64,000 bases of DNA from Xylophilus ampelinus. Its GTDB lineage: Bacteria; Pseudomonadota; Gammaproteobacteria; Burkholderiales; Burkholderiaceae_C. The notes under the pieces were generated by a model. That model did not search any database. It was not told the origin of the DNA and saw only the letters and a list, made by a program, of their open reading frames with translations. A program made the translations under genes and the position numbers. Location of the stretch: NCBI RefSeq assembly GCF_003217575.1, contig NZ_QJTC01000019.1, forward strand, positions 1-64,000, read 5' to 3'. Of this stretch, positions 53,195-64,000 are shown piece by piece; position 1 is the first letter of the stretch; each line of letters starts with the position of its first letter.

Positions 53195-54502
53195 TCAGAC
53201 GGTCGCCGCCTCCGCCCGCGGCGCGGGTCGCTCCATGCCGGTGAACACGTAATCCACCTCGGGCGCCAGGCCGCTCACGATGCGGGCGATCGACTTGCCC
53301 GAACCGCAGGCGTGGGTCCAGCCCAGGGTGCCGTGGCCGGTGTTGAGGAACAGGTTGCCCAGCGTGGTGCGGCCGATCAGCGGCAGGTTGCTGGGCGTGG
53401 CAGGGCGCAGGCCGGTCCAGAACTGGGCCTGCGACGCGTCGCCCGCGCCGGGGAAGAGCTGCTCGGTCCGGCGCACGATGGCGTCGCAGCGCACCGGGTT
53501 CAGGTTGCGGTCGTAACCGTTGAGTTCGGCCGTGCCGGCGATGCGCAGGCGGTCGACGCCGTCGGGCGTGGTCAGGCGGGAGAAGACCAGCTTGTATTCG
53601 TCGTCGGTCAGCGAGACCTGGTGCGCGCGGGACGCGTCGGCCACCGGCATCGTGACCGAATAGCCCTTGGCGGGGTAGATCGGCAGGCGGATGCCCAAAG
53701 GCGCGGTCAGCAGCGGGCTGAACGAGCCCATCGCCAGCACGAAGGCGTCGCCCCGTATGCGTTGGAAGCGGCCGTCCGGGTCGGTCACCTCGACATGGTC
53801 GATGCGGCCGCCCACTTCGCGCAGCGCGGTGATCGTGTGGCCCAGGCGGAACTGCACGCCGGCCGCCTCTGCACGGGCCGCCAGACCGCGGGCGAAGCGG
53901 TGGGCGTCGCCCGATTCGTCCTCCGCGGTGAAGGTGGCGCCGGCCAGCTGCGGCCGGATATGGGCCAGGGCGGGCTCGATGCGCAGGGCCTCGTCGGCCG
54001 ATATCACGCGGCGGTCGCAGCCCAGCGCGCGCATCTGGCGTGCCGGGCCTTCGGCGCCGTCGAACTCTTTCCGGCTGGTGTAGAAATGCAGGATGCCCTG
54101 GGTGCGCTCGGCGTATTCCAGGCCGGTGTCGGCGCGCAGCTGCTGCAGCGTGTCGCGGCTGTAGGTGCCCAGGCGCACGATCTGCTCGATGTTGTGGCGG
54201 GTGCGGGCCGGGGTGCATTCGCGCAGGAACTGCAGGCCCCAGAGCCATTGGCGCATGTCGGCGCGGATGCGGAACAGCAGCGGCGCATCTTCGCGGGCCA
54301 GCCACTGCAGCACCTTCAGCGGAGCGGAGGGGTTGGCCCAGGGCTCGGCGTGGCTGACCGAGATCTGCCCGCCGTTGGCGAAGCTGGTTTCGGCCGCGGG
54401 CGTGGGCTGGCGGTCGATGACCGTCACCTCGTGGCCGAGCTGCTGCAGGTAGTGGGCGGAGGTGAGGCCGAGGAGGCCGGAGCCGAGGACGACGACGCGC
54501 AT
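53195..54502 (-). CDS. dadA: D-amino-acid dehydrogenase DadA
   Basis: 435 residues. The FAD site is VVLGSGLLGLTSAHYLQQLGHEVTVIDRQ, followed by ETSFANGGQISVSHAEPWANP, which is typical for DadA. The substrate region YPAKGYSVTMPV and the C-terminal GHGTLGWTHACGSGKSIA are intact. It oxidises D-amino acids (D-alanine, possibly glycine) to keto acids at the inner membrane, feeding electrons to quinones. A tandem glycine riboswitch lies in its leader, so expression answers to glycine. No alanine racemase gene is adjacent. Confidence 0.95.
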   Translation of the reverse strand: MRVVVLGSGLLGLTSAHYLQQLGHEVTVIDRQPTPAAETSFANGGQISVSHAEPWANPSAPLKVLQWLAREDAPLLFRIRADMRQWLWGLQFLRECTPARTRHNIEQIVRLGTYSRDTLQQLRADTGLEYAERTQGILHFYTSRKEFDGAEGPARQMRALGCDRRVISADEALRIEPALAHIRPQLAGATFTAEDESGDAHRFARGLAARAEAAGVQFRLGHTITALREVGGRIDHVEVTDPDGRFQRIRGDAFVLAMGSFSPLLTAPLGIRLPIYPAKGYSVTMPVADASRAHQVSLTDDEYKLVFSRLTTPDGVDRLRIAGTAELNGYDRNLNPVRCDAIVRRTEQLFPGAGDASQAQFWTGLRPATPSNLPLIGRTTLGNLFLNTGHGTLGWTHACGSGKSIARIVSGLAPEVDYVFTGMERPAPRAEAATV

Positions 54503-54593
54503 GGCGAAATCCTTTCAGGTTTTCTGCAAGGAGCGCGGTTGCGGTTGCGGAAAGTGGTGGCGCAACCGGACGCACGCGTCCCGTTGCCGCTCC

Positions 54594-54820
54594 CCCTGTC
54601 CTCGGTACCTGAGAGATTCACACCGCAACGGTTGCGGTGCTTGCTCCTTCGGTGCGCCGCCAGCGGCACCGGGGTGCGCTGCGGCGTCTCTCCAGACGGC
54701 TGTCTACTAGATGTTGCAGTACCCAGGCCGTCTTGCGTGACGGCCCACCTGAGCGTTCATGGGAGTTTGCGCCTTCGGTGGAATGGGGCGTGGCCACCAT
54801 TCGCTCTCCTGCAGCGGCGA
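54594..54820 (-). promoter_or_regulatory. Tandem glycine riboswitch upstream of dadA
   Basis: Read on the minus strand, the first aptamer (about 54820-54699) has GGAGAG, CACCGAAGGCGCAAACTCC and CGCTCAGG. It runs to TAGACAG. The second (about 54697-54594) has CTGGAGAGACGCC, CACCGAAGGAGCAAGCACCG, TCTCTCAGGTACCGAGGACAG. These are the conserved glycine-aptamer cores, joined by a linker of a few bases, as in the classic cooperative tandem form. The leader then runs about 90 bases to the dadA start and includes GC-rich sequence that could form an expression hairpin. Confidence 0.93.
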
Positions 54821-54926
54821 TTCTAGCCGGGTGGGCGAGAAACATCGCTGCGATTTCGGCGCTCGGGCGATCCTGCACAATCCGCCGCACACGGCCCGCG
54901 GCGGGCCCGATGCACTGGAGCCCTGC

Positions 54927-56882
54927 ATGCCCGACACGCTTCCCGCGGCCCCCGACGCGCCGGTCCACCCGAACCAGTTCGCCCTGCTGCGCCAGCGCCG
55001 CTTCGGCCCGTTCTTCTGGACCCAGTTCGCGGGCGCGGCCAACGACAATGTGTTCAAGTTCGCCTTCACCGTGCTGGTGACCTACCAGCTGTCGGTGTCG
55101 TGGATGCCGCCGGCGCTGGCCGGGCTGGTGATCGGCGCGCTGTTCATCCTGCCGTTTTTGCTGTTCTCGGCCACCTCGGGCCAGCTCACCGACAAGCACG
55201 ACAAGACGCAGATGATCCGATTCGTGAAGAACCTGGAGATCGCCATCATGCTGCTGGCCGCCGCCGGCTTCGTGCTGGGCAACGTGGTGGTGCTGCTGGT
55301 CTGCACCTTCCTGATGGGCCTGCACTCCACCCTCTTCGGGCCGGTGAAGTTCGCCTACCTGCCCCAGGTGCTGCACGAGCGCGAGCTGACCGGCGGCAAC
55401 GGCATGGTCGAGATGGGCACCTTCGTCGCGATCCTGCTCGGCCAGGTGGCGGGCGGCCTGCTGGTGGCGGTGCCGCAGGTGGGGCACGCCTGGGTGGCGG
55501 GCGCCTGCGTCGCGCTGGCGCTGGCGGGGCGGCTGGTGGCGCAGGGTATTCCGCGCGCGCCGGCGACCGATCCGCAGCTCAGGATCAACTGGAACCCGTT
55601 CACCGAGACCTGGCGCAACCTGAAGCTGGCGCACGGCAACACGGCGGTGTTCCGCTCGCTGCTGGGCATCAGCTGGATGTGGTTCTTCGGCGCGGTGTTC
55701 CTGAGCCAGTTCCCCTACTTCGCGAGGGAGGTGCTGCACGGCGACGAGCGCGTCGCCTCGCTGCTGCTGGTGGTGTTCTCGGTGGGCATCGGCACCGGCT
55801 CCCTGCTCTGCGAGGTGCTGAGCCGCCGGCAGGTCGAGATCGGCCTGGTGCCGCTCGGCGCGATCGGCATGAGCGTGTTCGCGATCGACCTGTACTTCGC
55901 CTCGCGCGGGTTGCCTGCGGTGCCGGTGATGGGCCTCTCGGCCTTCGTGTCGCAAGCGGCGCACTGGCGCGTGATGGCCGACCTGGCGCTGCTGAGCCTG
56001 TTCGCCGGCCTCTACAGCGTGCCGATGTACGCGCTGATCCAGCTGCGCAGCCAGCCGACGCACCGTGCCCGGATCATCGCGGCCAACAACATCCTCAATG
56101 CGCTGTTCATGATCGCCAGCTCGGTGATCGCCGGCGGCCTGCTGGCGGCCGGCGCCACCGTGCCGCGGATCTTCCTGCTGACCGGCATCGCCAACGCGCT
56201 GGTGGCGGCCTACATCTTCCTGCTGGTGCCCGAGTACCTGCTGCGTTTCATCGCCTGGGTAGCCTCGCGCTTCGTCTACCGCTTCCGGATCCGGGGCGAC
56301 GCGCGGATCCCGCTGCAGGGCGCGGCGGTGCTGGTCTGCAACCACGTGAGCTTCGTCGATCCGGTGCTGCTGATGGCCGCCAGCCCCCGGCCGATCCATT
56401 TCGTGATGGACCACCGCATCTTCGCCACGCCGGTGCTGGGCGCCCTGTTCCGGCTGGCCAAGGCGATCCCGATCGCGCCGCAGAAGGAAGACCCGGCCAT
56501 CTACGAGGCCGCCTTCGCCCGGGTGGCGCATGCGCTGCGCGAAGGCGAGCTGGTCGCCATCTTTCCCGAGGGTGCGATCACGCAGGACGGCACGCTCCAG
56601 CCCTTCAAGGGCGGCATCATGAAGATCCTGGAGCAGGCGCGCGCCGACGGGCTGGAGGTGCCGGTGGTGCCGATGGCGCTGTCGAACCTGTGGGGCTCCT
56701 TCTTCAGCCGGATCGAGCTGCGCGGCGGCACGCGCCGGGCCATGGTCAAGCCGTTTCGGCGCGGCTTCTTCAACCGGGTGGGGCTGGACGTGGGCGCGCC
56801 GTTGCCGGCGGCGCAGGTGCGGCCCGAGCTGCTGCAGGCGCGGGTGCAGCAGTTGCTGGCCGCATCCGCCGCGAAGGCCTGA
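54927..56882 (+). CDS. LplT-type MFS transporter fused to PlsC-type acyltransferase
   Basis: 651 residues. The first ~430 form a 12-helix MFS transporter of the LplT type (FWTQFAGAANDNVFKFAFTVLVTYQL; AGLVIGALFILPFLLFSATSGQLTDKHDK). The last ~200 form a lysophospholipid/1-acylglycerol-3-phosphate acyltransferase with NHVSFVDPVLL (H-x4-D) and FPEGAITQDG. In E. coli LplT flips lysophospholipid and Aas reacylates it; here flipping and acylation are fused, but the acyl-ACP ligase domain of Aas is missing. It diverges from the dadA riboswitch. ATG 54927 is supported by the MFS start. Confidence 0.92.
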   Translation: MPDTLPAAPDAPVHPNQFALLRQRRFGPFFWTQFAGAANDNVFKFAFTVLVTYQLSVSWMPPALAGLVIGALFILPFLLFSATSGQLTDKHDKTQMIRFVKNLEIAIMLLAAAGFVLGNVVVLLVCTFLMGLHSTLFGPVKFAYLPQVLHERELTGGNGMVEMGTFVAILLGQVAGGLLVAVPQVGHAWVAGACVALALAGRLVAQGIPRAPATDPQLRINWNPFTETWRNLKLAHGNTAVFRSLLGISWMWFFGAVFLSQFPYFAREVLHGDERVASLLLVVFSVGIGTGSLLCEVLSRRQVEIGLVPLGAIGMSVFAIDLYFASRGLPAVPVMGLSAFVSQAAHWRVMADLALLSLFAGLYSVPMYALIQLRSQPTHRARIIAANNILNALFMIASSVIAGGLLAAGATVPRIFLLTGIANALVAAYIFLLVPEYLLRFIAWVASRFVYRFRIRGDARIPLQGAAVLVCNHVSFVDPVLLMAASPRPIHFVMDHRIFATPVLGALFRLAKAIPIAPQKEDPAIYEAAFARVAHALREGELVAIFPEGAITQDGTLQPFKGGIMKILEQARADGLEVPVVPMALSNLWGSFFSRIELRGGTRRAMVKPFRRGFFNRVGLDVGAPLPAAQVRPELLQARVQQLLAASAAKA

Positions 56883-56906
56883 AGCGCCAGCGCCACCACG
56901 GCTGCG

Positions 56907-58646
56907 TCAGCGCAGCAGGTTGGTCTTCGCCAGGTCCAGCAGGGTGCCGCCCCGGCCGTCGATCACCGCCTTCAGCGCGTACAGGCCGAAGCCCTTGGCC
57001 TGGGCCGCGGTGATCTTGGGCGGGATCGACAGCTCCTGCCGCGCCACCAGCACGTCGACCACCACCGGGCCGTCGTGCGCCAGCGCGCCGCGCAGGCCGG
57101 CATCGAGCTGCCCCGGATGCTCGATCCGCACGCCGTGGATTCCGGCGGCGCGCGCCATCGCGGCGAAGTCGGGGTTCTGCAGCGCCACGCCGGTCTCCAG
57201 CAGGCCGGCGGCCTTCATCTCCATCTCGACGAAGCCGAGCGAGCCGTTGTTGAAGACGACGATCTTCGCCGGCAGCTTTTCCTGCGCCAGCGTCAGCAGG
57301 TCGCCCATCAGCATGGTGAAGCCGCCGTCGCCCGCCAGCGCGATCACCTGCCGGCCCGGGAACGCCGCCTGCGCGCCGATCGCCTGCGGCATCGCGCCGG
57401 CCATCGAGCCGTGCACGAAGGAGCCGATCAGCCGGCGCCGGCCGTTCATCTTCAGGTAGCGCGCGGCCCAGATGGTGGGCGTGCCCACGTCCACGGTGAA
57501 GACCGCGTCGTCGGCGGCCAGGCGGCTCAGTTCGTGCACCACCTGCTGCGGGTGGATTTGGGCGGTGGCGCCGTCGGTGGGCGGCACCGCCAGTTCGTCC
57601 AGCCCGGCGCGGGCCTCGGCATAGTGCTGCAGGCAGGCCTCCAGGTGGCCGCGGTCGGGCTTCTGCGACAGGTGCGGCAGCAACGCTTCCAGCGTGGTCT
57701 TCACGTCGCCCACCAGGCCCATGTCGAGCGCGGTGCGCCGGCCCAGCTGTTCGGCGCGCAGGTCGATCTGCACCACCTTCGCCTTCTCGGGGAAGAACTG
57801 GCGGTACGGGAAATCGGTGCCCAGCATCAGCAGCAGGTCGCACTCCATCATCGCGTGGTAGCCCGACGAGAAGCCGATCAGCCCGGTCATGCCGACGTCG
57901 AACGGGTTGTCGTATTCCACGATCTCCTTGCCGCCCAGGGCGTGGACGATGGGCGCCTGCAGCCGGCCGGCCAGCGCTAACAGCCCGGCATGCGCGCCCA
58001 GGCAGCCGCGGCCGGCCAGGATGGTGACCTTGCCGGCGCCTTCCAGCAGCGCGGCCAGCGCGGTGAGCTGCGCGTCGTCGGGCCGCACCAGCGGCGGCAC
58101 CGGCAGCAGGGAGGCGCGCGACGAGACGGCGGTCCGCACCGCCGGCAGCAGGGCGATGTCGCCGGGGATCACCACCACCGCGACGCCGCGCCGGCCCACC
58201 GCCGCGCGGATCGCCAAGTCGAGGATGCGCGGCATGGGCGACGGGTCCGACACCGATTCGCAGAATACGCTGCAGTCGCGGAACAGCGCCTCGGGCCGCG
58301 TCTCCTGGAAGTAGCCCGAGCCGATCTCCTCGGTGGGGATCTGCGCCGCGATCGCCAGCACCGGCACCCGGCTGCGGTGGGCGTCGAACAGGCCGTTGAT
58401 CAGGTGCAGGTTGCCCGGGCCGCAGGAGCCGGCGCAGACCGCCAGCCGGCCGGTCAGGTGGGCCTCGGCCCCGGCGGCGAAGGCGGCGGTTTCCTCGTGG
58501 CGCACATGCACCCAGTCGATGTCGCCGCGGGCGCGAAGTACCTCGGTGATGCCGTTCAGGCTGTCGCCCACCACGCCGTAGATGCGCCGTATGCCCGCCT
58601 CGCGCAGGGTGTCGACGAACACTTCGGCCACGTTCGGTTGCGCCAT
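56907..58646 (-). CDS. poxB: Thiamine-diphosphate enzyme, PoxB-like pyruvate dehydrogenase (quinone)
   Basis: 579 residues in the three-domain ThDP fold. The catalytic glutamate is in VHVRHEETAAFAAGAEAHLTG. The central FAD-type domain and the C-terminal ThDP motif GDGGFTMLMGDLLTLAQEKLPAKIVVFNN are intact. It probably decarboxylates pyruvate to acetate plus CO2 and passes electrons to quinone. Relation to other ThDP enzymes (acetolactate synthase type) is excluded less firmly. ATG 58646 is the family start; the frame runs open into the 118-bp element upstream. Converges on the LplT-PlsC gene. Confidence 0.88.
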   Translation of the reverse strand: MAQPNVAEVFVDTLREAGIRRIYGVVGDSLNGITEVLRARGDIDWVHVRHEETAAFAAGAEAHLTGRLAVCAGSCGPGNLHLINGLFDAHRSRVPVLAIAAQIPTEEIGSGYFQETRPEALFRDCSVFCESVSDPSPMPRILDLAIRAAVGRRGVAVVVIPGDIALLPAVRTAVSSRASLLPVPPLVRPDDAQLTALAALLEGAGKVTILAGRGCLGAHAGLLALAGRLQAPIVHALGGKEIVEYDNPFDVGMTGLIGFSSGYHAMMECDLLLMLGTDFPYRQFFPEKAKVVQIDLRAEQLGRRTALDMGLVGDVKTTLEALLPHLSQKPDRGHLEACLQHYAEARAGLDELAVPPTDGATAQIHPQQVVHELSRLAADDAVFTVDVGTPTIWAARYLKMNGRRRLIGSFVHGSMAGAMPQAIGAQAAFPGRQVIALAGDGGFTMLMGDLLTLAQEKLPAKIVVFNNGSLGFVEMEMKAAGLLETGVALQNPDFAAMARAAGIHGVRIEHPGQLDAGLRGALAHDGPVVVDVLVARQELSIPPKITAAQAKGFGLYALKAVIDGRGGTLLDLAKTNLLR

Positions 58647-58707
58647 CGGGAGCTTTCGGTAGGAGTTGCAGGGCCTTCGATTCTGGGCGCCGAATCTCAG
58701 GCCGGGG

Positions 58708-58825
58708 TAAGAGCGGCTAACACAACCCTTCTGGCGTCGTTGCCGCACCTTGTCGTACTACTCGTACTGTCTGCGATGCGGTGCCTAGCCAGAACCGCTT
58801 CGCTGGGTTGTGTTAGCCGCTCTAA
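58708..58825. mobile_element. 118-bp palindromic MITE-like element, copy 2
   Basis: Same perfect inverted ends and inner hairpin as 46178-46295, with one base difference (GCGGTGCC instead of GCGGCGCC) and the same TAA on each side. It lies 61 bases upstream of the poxB start, so it is in or next to that promoter. The rest of the 340-base gap 58647-58986 shows no gene. Confidence 0.85.
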
Positions 58826-58986
58826 GGGCCTGTAGCGCGGAAAAGTATCGATGCGGGAATTCGCACCCGGCACGGGGCGTGGCGCAGCACAGGTGTGGCC
58901 AGGCTTGTGGCGCGGTTGCAGCTATGGAGTACGACTACCGGATTCGCAAGGATGTTTTTTCGGTTCGCGCAGCTGGCGGGCGGTGT

Positions 58987-59955
58987 TTACTCGACCGTCG
59001 CGCCCGAGTTGCGCACGATGTCGCGCCACTGCAGGTAGTCGGTTTTGAGCAGCTGTGCGAAGGCGTCGGCGCCCATCGCCTTGGGCTCGGCGCCCTGGGC
59101 CTGGATCGCCGCGATCATGTCGGACATTGCCAGCAGGCGGTTCACCTCGTCGTGCATCCGGGCGATCGCATCCTTGGGCGCCGCGGCCGGCATGAAGAGG
59201 CCGTACCAGGTGCTCACGTCGAAGCCCTTGTAGCCCGACTCGGCCACCGTGGGCACGTCGGGCAGCGAGCTGCTGCGCTGGGCCGAGGTGACCGCCAGCG
59301 CCCGCAGCTTGCCCGACTTGATCTGCCCGATGGCCGACGGGACCGAGGACACCATCAGGTCGATGTTGCCGGCCAGCGCATCCATCATCGCGGGGTTGGA
59401 GCCCTTGTAGGGCACGTGGCGGATCTGGATGCCGGCGGTGGTCTTCAGGATCTCGCCCGCCAGGTGGATCGTAGTGCCGTTGCCGGGCGAGCCGTAGGTG
59501 ATGCTGTCGGGCGCGGCCTTGGCCGCGGCGATCACGTCGGCCAGCGTCTTGTACCTGGAGGCGACTGCGGTGACGATCACCACCGGCGTGTAGGCCACGT
59601 GCGCCACCGGCACCAGGTCGGTGGTCGGGTTGTAGCTCAGGCTCTTGTAGAGCCAGGGCGCGACGACCAGGTTGTCCTTCTGGCCCATCACCATCTCGTA
59701 GCCGGTGGGCGCCGCCTTCACCGCTTCGGCGATGCCGATGGTGCCGCCCGCACCGCCGCGGTTGTCGGGGATCACCGTCCACTTCGACACCTCGGTCAGC
59801 TTGTTGGCCACCAGCCGCGACAGGATGTCGGTGCCGCCGCCGGGCGGGAAGGGCACGATCAGCCGGATCGGCTTGTGGGGATAGGCCGTCTGCGCGTGGG
59901 CGCCGGCGGCGAGCGGCAGCGACAGGCAGGCGAACGTGAAATGGCGGCGGATCAT
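58987..59955 (-). CDS. Bug-family solute-binding protein (TctC type)
   Basis: 322 residues. Signal peptide (IRRHFTFACLSLPLAAGAHA) gives a periplasmic receptor. Family motifs are YPHKPIRLIVPFPPGGGTDILSRLVANKL, GGAGGTIGIAEAVKAAPTGYEMVMG, IRHVPYKGSNPAMMDALAGNIDLM and LPDVPTVAESGYKGFDVSTWYGLF. Most Bug proteins stand alone as orphan receptors for carboxylates in this bacterial group, and no TctA/TctB genes are nearby. The ligand cannot be told from sequence. Confidence 0.94.
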   Translation of the reverse strand: MIRRHFTFACLSLPLAAGAHAQTAYPHKPIRLIVPFPPGGGTDILSRLVANKLTEVSKWTVIPDNRGGAGGTIGIAEAVKAAPTGYEMVMGQKDNLVVAPWLYKSLSYNPTTDLVPVAHVAYTPVVIVTAVASRYKTLADVIAAAKAAPDSITYGSPGNGTTIHLAGEILKTTAGIQIRHVPYKGSNPAMMDALAGNIDLMVSSVPSAIGQIKSGKLRALAVTSAQRSSSLPDVPTVAESGYKGFDVSTWYGLFMPAAAPKDAIARMHDEVNRLLAMSDMIAAIQAQGAEPKAMGADAFAQLLKTDYLQWRDIVRNSGATVE

Positions 59956-60033
59956 GGGGTGTCTCCTGGTGAAAAGGGGATTCGCCCGGGGCGTCGTGAC
60001 CTGCGGCTGCGCGCCGATGCGGCCCCGCCTTTT

Positions 60034-63793
<3,760 letters not shown>

Positions 63794-63920
63794 GGCGCTC
63801 GAGGACGGGACGCGTCCGTTCCAAGGAAGGAGTCGATCGGAAAAGGCCGCGATTGTGGCAGGGCGCCGCGGATCGTTCCTGCATCCGCGGGGACATGGCG
63901 CGCAGGCAAAATCGGGGCTC

Positions 63921-64000
63921 ATGCCGCGCGTCGCCAACTCCCCCGTTCCCGCGCCCAGCGCTGCCCCTGCCCGCAAGGCGGCGGCCAGCCCGGCCCAGCT
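63921..64000 (+). CDS. recG: Start of a probable recG (partial at window end)
   Basis: ATG 63921 opens a frame ([20 protein letters not shown], then ASPAQ) that runs out of the window. The Ala/Pro-rich lead followed by SPAQ fits the start of the ATP-dependent helicase RecG, which lies next to queA in related bacteria. Only 26 codons are visible, so the name rests mainly on position. Confidence 0.4.
   Translation, partial: MPRVANSPVPAPSAAPARKAAASPAQ

Noticed and set aside
58646..58748. Upstream extension of poxB to 58748
   Set aside because: The extra residues come from the 118-bp palindromic element and are not conserved; family proteins start near 58646.

Overview
The window is about 64 kb of GC-rich chromosome. 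Gene content, order and repeats point to a betaproteobacterium of the order Burkholderiales, most likely Comamonadaceae. The basis is PhaM, DUF3567, the pilT-CNMP-pilU arrangement, Bug-type binding proteins, split pqiA genes and a family-typical dispersed repeat. The species cannot be named from sequence alone.

Bases 1-3180 form a small accessory patch. It holds a decayed NERD/UvrD-type helicase gene, an AT-rich two-gene operon that I read as the anti-phage system Kiwa (kwaA-kwaB, 897-2385), a remnant of an IS5-type transposase and another broken ORF. Then come a class II Fic protein, DUF1993, a nucleotidyltransferase-fold protein and a truncated VOC fragment (3176-6413).

Bases 6451-31625 are mostly envelope and transport genes: a lemA/TPM operon (minus), a SnoaL-like protein, a YheT-like hydrolase, a diheme cytochrome c5, a complete RND tripartite efflux operon with a divergent TetR regulator and a TtgR/AcrR-like operator, tRNA-Arg(CCG), a pqiA-pqiA-pqiB-pqiC lipid-transport operon with 4-bp overlaps, an ankyrin protein, a free-standing RibD-type deaminase, a YegD-like Hsp70, a DUF6172 pair, and a MacA-MacB-OMF export operon.

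Bases 31761-44599 are largely core genes: rsmI diverging from yraN-SIS-BON, a beta-hydroxyacid dehydrogenase, pilT-CNMP-pilU, yggS, lrgA-lrgB, purU and a membrane PAS/GGDEF/EAL protein. Bases 44685-46634 are a decayed stretch: a PAS-gene fragment between inverted repeat copies, a frameshifted chaN, and an abrB pseudogene carrying a 118-bp palindromic element. After that come DUF3567, DUF3108 diverging from a fumarylacetoacetase-family enzyme, a YwqK/MORN protein, phaM-FIST, dadA under a tandem glycine riboswitch, an LplT-PlsC fusion, a PoxB-like enzyme whose upstream region carries the second 118-bp element, a Bug receptor, and the queuosine genes tgt and queA with a TPR-methyltransferase between them. 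The window ends in the first codons of a probable recG.

Three repeat families are visible: a ~60-bp dispersed intergenic repeat (at least seven copies plus a variant), the 118-bp palindrome (two copies differing at one base), and a ~100-bp repeat found just after two minus-strand stop codons.
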